In this document: piece after piece, positions 44,657-52,617 of the stretch
Layout: each line of letters begins with the position of its first letter
How positions within the stretch are numbered: position 1 is the first letter of the stretch
Assembly (NCBI GenBank): GCA_022870745.1
Contig: CP085323.1
Span: 1,550,001 to 1,614,000, forward strand
Source of the DNA: Silvibacterium acidisoli
Lineage (GTDB): Bacteria > Acidobacteriota > Terriglobia > Terriglobales > Acidobacteriaceae
Length of the DNA: 64,000 nt
Direction: 5' to 3'
Program-made: the position numbers and the translations under genes
The notes under the pieces: model-generated
The model's input: the letters and a program-made list of their open reading frames with translations, nothing else
What the model was told of the DNA's origin: nothing
Database searches by the model: none

Positions 44657-46084
44657 CTAAAGGATCTGAGTATTCGCATCCGGATCCGGATGAAACTGTA
44701 CCTCACCCATGGCGTGAATGATTTCGCGGTTCTTCATGAAGTACTGCCATGCAAAACCGCTGCGTAGATTCTCCGCCATCAGGATGCTGATCCCCTGATC
44801 GATCCCCAGAATATCCTCTGCGAACCAGTTCAACTTGGGGTTAAAAGCGTCGACGAAACCGTACCGGGTCCATACCTTATCACCCATCTTCTGCCGCATG
44901 CTCAACAAAACGTGCGAGCACTCGGCGGGAAGGAAAGGCAAAGATCCAGCCACCGCGCAGGGAACCACGGTGCCGTCGGGCGTGCCCATCGCTGGCGGGC
45001 CGCCCCAGACCCGATAACCCGTGCGCGAGTCCGAAGCGCTGATCCCCCACATATCCTGGTCGATCCATGGGAATTTATTGCCAAGCGTCAGGCACCATAA
45101 CTGGTGGGCACGCGTGGCGGCTATCGAATTCGTAAAGTAGTTGGCGTGCAGATCGCGCTGGCCGCGGTAATCGCACCACGCGTGCGCGTACTGGTGAATA
45201 AAGAGCGGAGCCACACCGCTGATGTAATCAATGCCGCCGAACTGTACCACCGGCCTCTGCAGGGCGTTCCACGTATCCGCGGACACCGGATGAGTAGGCG
45301 AGCCGATCGCCATCAGGTACATCGTCATCAGCTCGGAATAGATATCCCAGCGATGCTGCAGGAAGCCCTGATCTGGCAGCCAGCCCATGGAAAGCGTCGC
45401 TCCGCCATTCAACATCCACTGCCAGTCAATGCGGCGATAGAACGTCGTCGCCAGCGCCTCGATGCGCGTATTGCCTGCAAAATACTGGCGGCAGAGCAGA
45501 ACGCCGCAGAGCAGGAGTGCCGTATCGATCGAGGAAAGTTCACTACTGAACATGCGCTGCCCGCTCTCGATATCGATGAAGTGATAGAGAAAGCCATGTT
45601 CATGCGGACACTCTTCGAGGAGGAACGCCAGCGTCTTCTCGACGCGCGCCTCGCAGTCCCCGGGACGCAGATAATTCCGCTTGGCTGCGATACAGAGGGC
45701 GCTCAGGCCGAAGCCGGTAGCGGCAATGCTGGCAACACGGCTCAACGAGCGGCCAGCGGCTGAGGCGCGGTCGCGCACCAGTCCGGTCTTGGGGCTGGCC
45801 TCGTTATAGAAAAAATCGCAGGCGCGGCCTTCCATCTCGTCGAGCAGCGCATCGGCGGCCGTTGAAACCTGGGTGAGCGGGCGGTTGATGAAGACGCCAG
45901 GACCCTGCGGATACTTCTGAGCTGCCTGTTGTTCGGTTTTTGGTTCCTGGCCTGGCTTTACCGGCGGCTGCTGGGGCTGGTTCTGGAACCCTGCAGCCAT
46001 CGCTGCGGGTGTACCAAGGGCAAGCATGCCCGATGCCCCTGCCGTTTTGAGGAGTTTTCGGCGAGTTATCTTTGAGCGATCCAA
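44657..46084 (-). CDS. GH144-type glucanase (PF10091 'glycoamylase'), Tat-exported
   Basis: 475 residues, TTG start. The N-terminus carries a twin-arginine signal: KITRRKLLKTAGASGMLALG, then AMAAG. A Pro/Gln-rich linker (~35-60) precedes an (alpha/alpha)6-barrel domain with CDFFYNEASPKTGLVRDRAS, SSIDTALLLCGVL, and the C-terminal YGFVDAFNP. GILGIDQG-like spacing appears as DILGIDQGISI. This family includes endo-beta-1,2-glucanases and the C-terminal domain of cyclic beta-1,2-glucan synthases. Likely substrates are beta-1,2-glucans or another beta-glucan in the periplasm. Specificity is inferred. Confidence 0.82.
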   Translation of the reverse strand: MDRSKITRRKLLKTAGASGMLALGTPAAMAAGFQNQPQQPPVKPGQEPKTEQQAAQKYPQGPGVFINRPLTQVSTAADALLDEMEGRACDFFYNEASPKTGLVRDRASAAGRSLSRVASIAATGFGLSALCIAAKRNYLRPGDCEARVEKTLAFLLEECPHEHGFLYHFIDIESGQRMFSSELSSIDTALLLCGVLLCRQYFAGNTRIEALATTFYRRIDWQWMLNGGATLSMGWLPDQGFLQHRWDIYSELMTMYLMAIGSPTHPVSADTWNALQRPVVQFGGIDYISGVAPLFIHQYAHAWCDYRGQRDLHANYFTNSIAATRAHQLWCLTLGNKFPWIDQDMWGISASDSRTGYRVWGGPPAMGTPDGTVVPCAVAGSLPFLPAECSHVLLSMRQKMGDKVWTRYGFVDAFNPKLNWFAEDILGIDQGISILMAENLRSGFAWQYFMKNREIIHAMGEVQFHPDPDANTQIL

Positions 46085-46403
46085 AACAGATTCAAATCCC
46101 GATCAAAAATAGGCTGCAGTGGTCGACACGTTCACACGCGCGGAACGTTTCCACGCGCCTTATCTCTTGTTATTACACATCTACCATGGAAAAGATGCGC
46201 ATCGGCAGACGACGGATGCTGGCGATTGCCCCATCCGTGGGGCATCGGAGAAAAGATTTCTTTCATACCGCAGATCTGACCCCTCCTCCTTCTGGACCCT
46301 CACGCGCTTTCGAGCATCCATTATCATCAGGACGCAGGTATGCCAGACCATGGATGGTCTGCGCACGATTTCCGACCTTTAACCGTTTCTGAAGGAGCAC
46401 GTT
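46085..46403. other. 319-bp divergent promoter region
   Basis: Between the GH144 gene (minus) and superoxide dismutase (plus). I see no supported gene, terminator or clear operator. GAAGGAG at 46391-46397 is the Shine-Dalgarno for the TTG start at 46404. Both promoters must lie here but I cannot place their boxes. Confidence 0.45.
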
Positions 46404-47015
46404 TTGGCATACGAACTCGCACCTCTTCCCTATGAATACGCGGGACTTGAGCCCCACATCGACGAAGCAACAATGAAGCTCCACCACGATAAGCACCACC
46501 AGTCGTACGTGACGAATCTGAACGCTGCGATCGAGAAGCATCCCGACCTGGCGAAGCACACGCCGGAGGATCTGATCCGCAACCTCAACAATGTTCCCGA
46601 GGATATTCGCACTGCGGTTCGCAACAATGGTGGCGGCCACGTAAACCACACCATGTTCTGGACGATCATGAAGCCCGGCGGCGGCGGCGAGCCCACGGGC
46701 AAGATCGGCGATCAGATCAAGAAGGACTTCGGCGATTTCGAAGCCTTCAAAAAGCAGTTCAATGAGACCACAGCAAAGCAGTTTGGTTCGGGCTGGGGCT
46801 GGCTCATCTGGGACGGCGGCAAGCTGGCCATCGTAACCACAGCCAACCAGGACAATCCGCTCTCGCAGGGCAAGTTCCCGATCCTCGGCAATGACGTCTG
46901 GGAGCACGCCTACTACCTCAAGTACCAGAACAAGCGCCCGGATTATCTCGCGGCATGGTGGAACACCGTGAACTGGGACGAGATCAACAAGCGCTTCGAG
47001 CATGCCCAGAAGTAG
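46404..47015 (+). CDS. sodA: superoxide dismutase [Mn/Fe]
   Basis: 203 residues, TTG start with GAAGGAG six bases upstream. The Fe/Mn ligands are present: His in [13 protein letters not shown], His in GHVNHTMFW, and Asp/His in [20 protein letters not shown]. No signal peptide, so cytoplasmic. It converts superoxide to oxygen and hydrogen peroxide. GGGEPTG between the helices is more typical of Mn or cambialistic forms, but metal choice is uncertain. It is followed by a strong terminator, so monocistronic. Confidence 0.95.
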   Translation: MAYELAPLPYEYAGLEPHIDEATMKLHHDKHHQSYVTNLNAAIEKHPDLAKHTPEDLIRNLNNVPEDIRTAVRNNGGGHVNHTMFWTIMKPGGGGEPTGKIGDQIKKDFGDFEAFKKQFNETTAKQFGSGWGWLIWDGGKLAIVTTANQDNPLSQGKFPILGNDVWEHAYYLKYQNKRPDYLAAWWNTVNWDEINKRFEHAQK

Positions 47016-47032
47016 CTTTAAGTCTTTCAAGC

Positions 47033-47063
47033 AAAAGAGCCACCGCGCGGCGGTGGCTCTTTT
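47033..47063 (+). terminator. Rho-independent terminator of the superoxide dismutase gene
   Basis: AAAAGAGCCACCG (47033-47045) pairs with CGGTGGCTCTTTT (47051-47063) around CGCGG. The stem ends in a T-run, and the A-run on the other side makes it potentially bidirectional. Confidence 0.88.
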
Positions 47064-47138
47064 GTTGTGCAAAAACTTTCTCCTCGACCGAAGCTATTTT
47101 TTCGAAACCGCGTCTCAATCAAGAGAGGTAAGGAACGA

Positions 47139-47966
47139 ATGCGTCTCTCTGTAGCTCCCTTAGTTGCTTTTCTGCTTCTGGCGCCTGTAGCCGCTTTTGG
47201 ACAGGCAAACTTCGCCGCCAACTCCGGACATTATGTCGTTTCACAGGGCGGAAAACCCGTCGGCACCTCGGATTACTCGGTGCAGCAGACCGCGAACGGA
47301 TTCGCGGTGAGCTCACATGGCCAGGTGAAGCTGACGAAGTTCAGCTACGACTTTCACAACTCCCAGCGGCTCGACTCCAGCCTGAACCTGGTGAGCAACC
47401 AGCTTGGCGGCAATGTCAATGGATCTGCCGTCACCTTCGAACTGAACACCGACTCGACAGGCAAGCAATTCCAGATTCATGTGAGCGGCAAGGGCAAGCA
47501 GACTCAGAACACGGTGGATCGCCATCAGAACCTGGTGTTGCTCACGGATCTTGACGCATCTGCGTATGCCCTGCTCGTACAGGTGGCGATGAAAGATCCG
47601 GCGACCTCGTGGGCGCTCCTTCCCAAGCAGGATGGCGTGCTGGTGCCGACTACCGTCTTTCACGGCCCCAGTGTCCACGGTACCCTCAACGGCTCGCAGG
47701 TAGACGTGCAGCACGCTACGATCACCGTAAGCTCGGCCAACGCGATCGATGTAGAGCTCTTCTATACGCAACAGGGCAAGCTGCTTGAAGCAGATATCAC
47801 GCAGCAGAACTTCTCTGTCGCGCTCGATGGATTCAAGCTGCTCGATCATCCGCAGAGCGCAGCGCCGACTGCTCCGCCGGACAAGAACAAGCAAGGTGGG
47901 CAGCAGCAACAGCAGCAGCAACAGCAGCAGCAGCAGCCTCCGCAAGGCATGCCGCAGCAGCAGTAG
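47139..47966 (+). CDS. secreted protein of unknown function with a polyglutamine tail
   Basis: 275 residues from the ATG at 47139, placed by the signal peptide (SVAPLVAFLLLAPVAAFGQ) and AAGGA just upstream. The mature part begins NFAANSGHYVVSQGGKPVGTSDYSV and looks like an all-beta envelope protein without cysteines. The last ~30 residues are a low-complexity tail: twelve glutamines in a row (47901-47936), then PPQGMPQQQ. I do not recognise the domain. It converges with cca, with 7 bp between the stops. Confidence 0.8.
   Translation: MRLSVAPLVAFLLLAPVAAFGQANFAANSGHYVVSQGGKPVGTSDYSVQQTANGFAVSSHGQVKLTKFSYDFHNSQRLDSSLNLVSNQLGGNVNGSAVTFELNTDSTGKQFQIHVSGKGKQTQNTVDRHQNLVLLTDLDASAYALLVQVAMKDPATSWALLPKQDGVLVPTTVFHGPSVHGTLNGSQVDVQHATITVSSANAIDVELFYTQQGKLLEADITQQNFSVALDGFKLLDHPQSAAPTAPPDKNKQGGQQQQQQQQQQQQPPQGMPQQQ
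47901..47936 (+). repeat. CAG/CAA trinucleotide tract encoding twelve Gln
   Basis: Twelve consecutive CAG or CAA codons close to the 3' end of the secreted-protein gene, interrupted by CAA at the third and seventh codons. A candidate slipped-strand length-variable tract; length changes in multiples of three would keep the frame. Confidence 0.85.
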
Positions 47967-47973
47967 TCCCGGA

Positions 47974-49332
47974 TTATTTCTTAACCTCGGACCGGATCAG
48001 TTCCAGCCCTTCTTCGCGGCTGCTGATCCGGCCTTCGAGCTGAGCGTCTTCGGCAAGAGCGAGAAGCTCTTTGAAACGCGGACCCGGCTTCCATCCTTCA
48101 GCGATCAGATCGCGTCCCGTGACCAGCAGCACCGGCTTCACCTCTTCCACCGAGCTCTGCTCGAATCGCTCTTTCGCGTACTCGTAGAGATCGAGGATGC
48201 CGATGCTGGCCGAGGCATCCATCTTGTGGAGCGCCAGGTGTTCCGGAAAATTATTGAGACGGAAGAAGCGCTTGAGTGTGGACTCCTTCATCTTCTTCAC
48301 ATCGCCGAAGCGCATGTGGTTCTCAACCAGCAATGCAATCTGCGCACTCTCCTCGTTTGAGAAGCGCAGACGCCGGCAGATGGCTTCCGAGATCTTCACA
48401 CCCACTTCCGGGTGGCCATTGAAACGGATGCGATCCGGGCCGCGCTGGAAGGTCGCCGGCTTACCAACGTCATGCAGCAGAGCTCCCCAGGCAAGCGTTG
48501 CGGAAGCGCCGGCGGGTAGCTGCTCCAGCAGCATGAGCGTGTGAATCCACACGTCGCCCTCCGGATGCCATTCGGGAGGCTGCTCCACGCCATGCATGCG
48601 ATCGATTTCCGGAAGCACCTGTTTCAGAAGCCCGGTGCGATCAAGTAATTCAAAAGCCCGCCGGGCATGACCCTCGGTGAGCATGCGCGTCAGCTCATCC
48701 CGAACACGCTCCTGGCTCACCTGCGAAATCTCTGGCGCATACTGGCGGATCGCCGCTTCGGTCTGCGGTTCAATCTCGAACTCGAAGCGCGCCGCGAAGC
48801 GCACCGCCCGCAGCATGCGCAGCTTATCTTCACGGAAGCGGGTCGCCGGGTCGCCGATCGCCCGAACCAGTTTGCTTTTGAGGTCAGCGCGTCCACCGAC
48901 GTAATCGAGAACCGCTGTCTCCAGGTTGCCGCTCGCCTTCCACTCCAGCGGGTCAAGCAGCATGCCGTTGATGGTGAAATCGCGACGCACCACGTCTTCC
49001 TGCGCGCTTTCAGAAAAGCGGACGGAATCGGGCCTGCGGCCGTCCGAATAGGCCCCGTCGCTGCGAAAGGTCGCAACCTCGGTCACGGCTTCTGCGCCAT
49101 CGAACGTGTCGGCTACCAGGATTACGCCAAAATGCGCACCTACAGAAAAGGTGCGGGGAAAGAGTTGCATCACCACGTCAGGATGCGCGCTGATCGCAAC
49201 GTCAAAGTCCTTCGGTTCACGGCCAAGCAGGAGGTCGCGAACGCATCCACCGGCAAAATAGGCATCGTGGCCGGAGGCGCGGAGCGTCTCGACGATATTT
49301 TCGGCGGCGATTTGTGCCGTTGAAGCCGTCAT
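47974..49332 (-). CDS. cca: tRNA nucleotidyltransferase (CCA-adding/poly(A) polymerase family)
   Basis: 452 residues. The class II nucleotidyltransferase core is AYFAGGCVRDLLLGREPKDFDVAISAHP-like: GGCVRD, then the DFD catalytic pair. RRDFTINGMLLDP and the RALRFAARFEFEIE block follow, then an HD domain (WGALLHDVGKPAT) in the second half. It adds or repairs the 3' CCA of tRNAs; the HD domain may hydrolyse cyclic phosphates. It is divergent from tsaD with only 22 bp between the starts. A poly(A) polymerase or A-adding variant is the alternative. Confidence 0.9.
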   Translation of the reverse strand: MTASTAQIAAENIVETLRASGHDAYFAGGCVRDLLLGREPKDFDVAISAHPDVVMQLFPRTFSVGAHFGVILVADTFDGAEAVTEVATFRSDGAYSDGRRPDSVRFSESAQEDVVRRDFTINGMLLDPLEWKASGNLETAVLDYVGGRADLKSKLVRAIGDPATRFREDKLRMLRAVRFAARFEFEIEPQTEAAIRQYAPEISQVSQERVRDELTRMLTEGHARRAFELLDRTGLLKQVLPEIDRMHGVEQPPEWHPEGDVWIHTLMLLEQLPAGASATLAWGALLHDVGKPATFQRGPDRIRFNGHPEVGVKISEAICRRLRFSNEESAQIALLVENHMRFGDVKKMKESTLKRFFRLNNFPEHLALHKMDASASIGILDLYEYAKERFEQSSVEEVKPVLLVTGRDLIAEGWKPGPRFKELLALAEDAQLEGRISSREEGLELIRSEVKK

Positions 49333-49354
49333 CTTCTCTCACTACTATAGAAGC

Positions 49355-50539
49355 GTGAATGAAACCGCTAACAGAGGCCTGATTCTGGGCATTGAAAGCT
49401 CCTGCGACGAGACTGCTGCCGCCGTCGTACGCAATGGCACCGAGACGATCTCGAACATCATCGCCTCGCAGGTTCCCACGCACGCTCCCTACGGCGGCGT
49501 GGTTCCCGAACTGGCCTCACGCGAGCACCTGCGAAACATCGTTCCCGTCGTGCGCTCCGCGATGGAAGCCGCCGGCGTCACTTATCGGGATCTGGATGCC
49601 ATCGCCGTAACCGAAGGCCCCGGCCTCGCCGGTGGATTGCTTGTGGGCATCAGCTATGCCAAGGCGCTGGCCGCCGCCGCGAATAAGCCGCTGATCGCAG
49701 TGAATCACCTCGAAGGCCATATTCACGCCGTCCTGCTCGAACAGGCGCAGCTGAAGCTCGAAAGCGGGATGGAAGACGAGCCGCTGCCGCTGCCTGCCCT
49801 GGCGCTGGTCGTCTCCGGCGGGCACACCCACCTCTACCTGGCCCGCCAGCGCGGCAATGGCTGGAGCTATCGCAATGTCGGCCGCACAGTGGACGATGCC
49901 GCGGGCGAAGCCTTCGACAAGGTCGCCAAGCTGCTTGGCCTGGGGTATCCCGGCGGCCCGTGGATCGACGCTCTCGCCTCTCATGGCAATCCCGATGCTG
50001 TGCCGTTCTCGTTCTCGCAGGTGAAATCGAAACCGCATCGCCGCGACGAAGCGGGCGGCAACAAGCTGGCGACGCTCTTCTCTTTCAGCGGTATTAAAAC
50101 GGCTGTTCTTCGCTACGTGCAGATTCACAACATGCACGAGAGCATCGAGTTGCGCCGCAAGGCACTGACCCAGATAGCTGATCCGAAGCCGGCTGATGCC
50201 CTTGCGCTCTGCGACCGGCAGACCCTCGACCTGATTGCATCCTTCCAGCGGGCGGTAATCGACGACCTGCGCCGCAAGACCTTCCGCGCGGCCGGAGCGC
50301 TGGGCGCCGCAAGCCTGCTCGTCTCCGGCGGAGTTGCCGCGAACCGTGAGCTACGCGTGCGCTTTACCGCCGAGGCGATCGAGCAGGGCGTCGTGCTGGC
50401 CTTCCCGTCGCTGGCGCTTTCGACGGACAACGCCGCCATGATCGCCGCCGCCGCATGGCCTAAGTTGCAGGCAGGCGAGTTCGCGCCTGCTTCTCTCTCG
50501 GCCGAGCCGTCACTGGCGCTGGGGAAAGCCGCCAGCTAA
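49355..50539 (+). CDS. tsaD: tRNA N6-threonylcarbamoyladenosine transferase TsaD
   Basis: 394 residues, GTG start. The ASKHA-fold begins GLILGIESSCDETAAAVV. The metal-binding histidines are in NHLEGHIHAVLLE, and VSGGHTHLYLA and SGGVAANRELR are further family motifs. It transfers the threonylcarbamoyl group to A37 of ANN-decoding tRNAs with TsaB and TsaE, which are not in this window. It is about 50 residues longer than the E. coli enzyme, partly from an insertion around residues 130-148. First of a plus-strand run toward fabZ and lpxA. Confidence 0.95.
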   Translation: MNETANRGLILGIESSCDETAAAVVRNGTETISNIIASQVPTHAPYGGVVPELASREHLRNIVPVVRSAMEAAGVTYRDLDAIAVTEGPGLAGGLLVGISYAKALAAAANKPLIAVNHLEGHIHAVLLEQAQLKLESGMEDEPLPLPALALVVSGGHTHLYLARQRGNGWSYRNVGRTVDDAAGEAFDKVAKLLGLGYPGGPWIDALASHGNPDAVPFSFSQVKSKPHRRDEAGGNKLATLFSFSGIKTAVLRYVQIHNMHESIELRRKALTQIADPKPADALALCDRQTLDLIASFQRAVIDDLRRKTFRAAGALGAASLLVSGGVAANRELRVRFTAEAIEQGVVLAFPSLALSTDNAAMIAAAAWPKLQAGEFAPASLSAEPSLALGKAAS

Positions 50540-50619
50540 AGAAAACAGGTATGGACGGGCTTCGTTATCAGGCGCGACTTTACGTTATTCCCTGATACAG
50601 TCCCTGAATCGTAAACGGC

Positions 50620-50625
50620 TATAAT
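50620..50625 (+). promoter_or_regulatory. candidate -10 element for the fabZ operon
   Basis: A perfect TATAAT lies 12 bp before the fabZ ATG in the 98-bp tsaD-fabZ gap. No matching -35 hexamer is evident at 16-18 bp, and the distance would give a very short leader. Confidence 0.35.
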
Positions 50626-50637
50626 TTCCATGCAGCT

Positions 50638-51168
50638 ATGGAAACTCCAAATCCCATTCTCGATGGACGCGATGTGCTCGATATCCGGGACATCATGAAC
50701 ATCCTTCCGCACCGTTATCCCTTCCTGCTCATCGACCGCCTCATGGAGATCGAGCGGAAGAAGCGTATTGTCGCCATCAAGAACGTGACCATCAATGAGC
50801 CGTTCTTCCAGGGCCACTTTCCCGACTACCCGATCATGCCTGGCGTGCTGATCGTCGAGGCCATCGCGCAGGCCGGTGGTGCTCTTCTGATGACCGAAAT
50901 TCCTGACCGCGACTCCAAGCTGATGGTCTTCACCGGCATCGAACGCGCCAAGTTCCGCCGTCCGGTCGTGCCCGGCGACCAGCTCCGCATCGAGATCGAA
51001 GTATTGAACTGGAAGCCTCGTGCCGTCCGCATGCAGGGCATGGTCACTGTAGATGGCAAACTGGCCTGCGAAGCGACCGTCATGTGCCAGCTTGTTCCCC
51101 GGAAACAGGAAGCAGCACCGGCACCGGCGACACAGGAACCAGCACTGGCAGCGGTGAGCCCCGAGTGA
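50638..51168 (+). CDS. fabZ: 3-hydroxyacyl-ACP dehydratase FabZ
   Basis: 176 residues. Hotdog fold with ILPHRYPFLLIDR at the N-terminus, and the catalytic pair His60 and Glu74 in FFQGHFPDYPIMPGVLIVEA. It dehydrates hydroxyacyl-ACP in fatty acid elongation, setting the hydroxyacyl pool also used by LpxA. The C-terminus has a ~20-residue Pro/Ala/Glu extension. Its stop overlaps the GTG start of lpxA (GTGA), the usual fabZ-lpxA order. Confidence 0.96.
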   Translation: METPNPILDGRDVLDIRDIMNILPHRYPFLLIDRLMEIERKKRIVAIKNVTINEPFFQGHFPDYPIMPGVLIVEAIAQAGGALLMTEIPDRDSKLMVFTGIERAKFRRPVVPGDQLRIEIEVLNWKPRAVRMQGMVTVDGKLACEATVMCQLVPRKQEAAPAPATQEPALAAVSPE

Positions 51169-51941
51169 GCATTCACCCTACGGCGATCGTTGCCGAAACG
51201 GCTGTCGTTCCGGAATCCTGCAAGGTTGGTCCCTACTGCACCATCGGCCCGAATGTCGTGCTCGGCGAAGAATGCGAGCTGGTTTCGCACGTCGTGCTCG
51301 ATGGCCATCTGACGGCCGGGGCCCGCAACCGCTTCTTTCCGTTCTCGTCCGTAGGCTGCTCTCCGCAGGATCTGAAGTACAAGGGCGAACCGACTCGCGT
51401 GGTGATGGGCGATGACAATACCATCCGCGAGTCCGTCACTATCTCCCGCGGTACTGTTGGCGGGGGCGGCACCACCCGCATCGGCAGCAACTGCCTCATC
51501 ATGACCCTGAGCCATGTCGGGCATGACAGCGTCGTAGGTAACAACTGCATTCTGGCGAACGGCGCCACGCTTGCCGGGCACGTGGTCATCGAAGACTTCG
51601 CCGTAGTCGGCGCACTGAACCAGGTTCACCAGTACTGCCGCGTCGGCAAGTACGCCTATCTCGGCGGCGGCACTACCATCGTTCAGGACGTACTTCCCTA
51701 CTCGCTGACGTCTGCCAAGCGCGAAACCCACGCCTACGGGCTGAACAAGGTCGGACTCGAGCGCCAGGGATTCGACGCCGACCGCCTTCGCAAACTGCAG
51801 AAGGCCTACCGCCTCCTGCTGGCGGCAAAGATGAACACCAGCCAGGCCATTCAAAAGCTTAAGGACGAAGGCATTGCCTCGGACGATGTCGCCTATCTCG
51901 TCGAGTTCATCGAAGCTTCGCAGCGCGGAGTGCATAAGTAG
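51165..51941 (+). CDS. lpxA: UDP-N-acetylglucosamine acyltransferase LpxA
   Basis: 258 residues from the GTG at 51165, overlapping fabZ by 4 bases. It starts IHPTAIVAETAVVPES and has many hexapeptide repeats forming a left-handed beta-helix. The catalytic His is in LSHVGHDSVVGNNC. The C-terminal helical part follows LNKVGLERQGF. It performs the first step of lipid A synthesis, so the organism makes lipid A. It is separated from lpxI by a two-gene cassette. Confidence 0.96.
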   Translation: MSIHPTAIVAETAVVPESCKVGPYCTIGPNVVLGEECELVSHVVLDGHLTAGARNRFFPFSSVGCSPQDLKYKGEPTRVVMGDDNTIRESVTISRGTVGGGGTTRIGSNCLIMTLSHVGHDSVVGNNCILANGATLAGHVVIEDFAVVGALNQVHQYCRVGKYAYLGGGTTIVQDVLPYSLTSAKRETHAYGLNKVGLERQGFDADRLRKLQKAYRLLLAAKMNTSQAIQKLKDEGIASDDVAYLVEFIEASQRGVHK

Positions 51942-51976
51942 ACGGCTTTACAACCAACACAATTTAGAATAGATAC

Positions 51977-52168
51977 GTGGACAAGACACTCACGGTTTAC
52001 GACAATCCGGCCGAGATGAAGGCGGCGGAGTACCGCTACTGGCAGTCCCGTCCAGCCTCCGAACGCATGCAAGCCGTCTCCGAAATCACGCTTGCCCTCT
52101 ACACGATGAAGGGATCTGACGCTGATGTTTCCCGACTTCAGAGAGTTATTAGCGTCGTTCAACGCTAA
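51977..52168 (+). CDS. small protein paired with a nucleotidyltransferase
   Basis: 63 residues, GTG start, no clear Shine-Dalgarno. It is charged and probably helical: MKAAEYRYWQSRPASERMQA followed by VSEITLALYTMKG and a C-terminal DVSRLQRVISVVQR. I have no named family for it. This kind of short YWQSRP-type protein is often seen directly upstream of AbiEii/DUF6036-like nucleotidyltransferase genes, so it may be the cognate partner. Its 3' end overlaps the next gene by 44 bp in another frame. The pair sits between lpxA and lpxI. Confidence 0.7.
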   Translation: MDKTLTVYDNPAEMKAAEYRYWQSRPASERMQAVSEITLALYTMKGSDADVSRLQRVISVVQR

Positions 52169-52616
52169 CGGCGTCCGCTACCTGATCATCGGCGGTTATG
52201 CCGTATCGTTTCACGCCCAGCCGCGCGCCACGAAAGATCTGGACATCTGGGTGAAGGCTGATCCTGCGAACGCTACAGCGACCTACCAGGCGCTCTCGGA
52301 CTTCGGTGCACCGCTCGCCAGCATCTCTACCGATGATCTCGCTAATCCGAAGAAATTCATTCGCTTTGGACGCGAGCCGATCGCGATCGACATCCTGCCC
52401 AACATCGATGGCATCGATTTCGAAGAAGCATGGCCTCGGCGAGTGGAAGCTCAAATAGCGCCCGGAAATGACCTGAAGGCATACTTCATCTCGCGCGAAG
52501 ACCTGATCACAGCAAAGTTGGCGGCGGGCCGCCTGCGAGACCTTGCAGACGTCGAAGAGCTCCGCGAAGCCGAGCAGGCAGAATCGAACATCCTCCCAAA
52601 GAAAGACATCCCCTGA
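52125..52616 (+). CDS. nucleotidyltransferase-fold protein, DUF6036/AbiEii-like
   Basis: 163 residues. The minimal nucleotidyltransferase signature is YLIIGGYAVSFHAQPRATKD (residues ~19-38) followed by LDIWV, giving GG...xRxTxDxDxW with the two catalytic carboxylates. A third carboxylate may be the Asp in IAIDILPNIDGIDF. The end has DLITAKLAAGRLRDLADVEEL, the common C-terminal helix of AbiEii/DUF6036-type proteins. Such proteins act as toxins or antitoxins of two-gene modules or as unknown housekeeping enzymes. It overlaps the small upstream gene, and its stop is 1 base before the lpxI start. Confidence 0.82.
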   Translation: MFPDFRELLASFNANGVRYLIIGGYAVSFHAQPRATKDLDIWVKADPANATATYQALSDFGAPLASISTDDLANPKKFIRFGREPIAIDILPNIDGIDFEEAWPRRVEAQIAPGNDLKAYFISREDLITAKLAAGRLRDLADVEELREAEQAESNILPKKDIP

Positions 52617-52617
52617 A

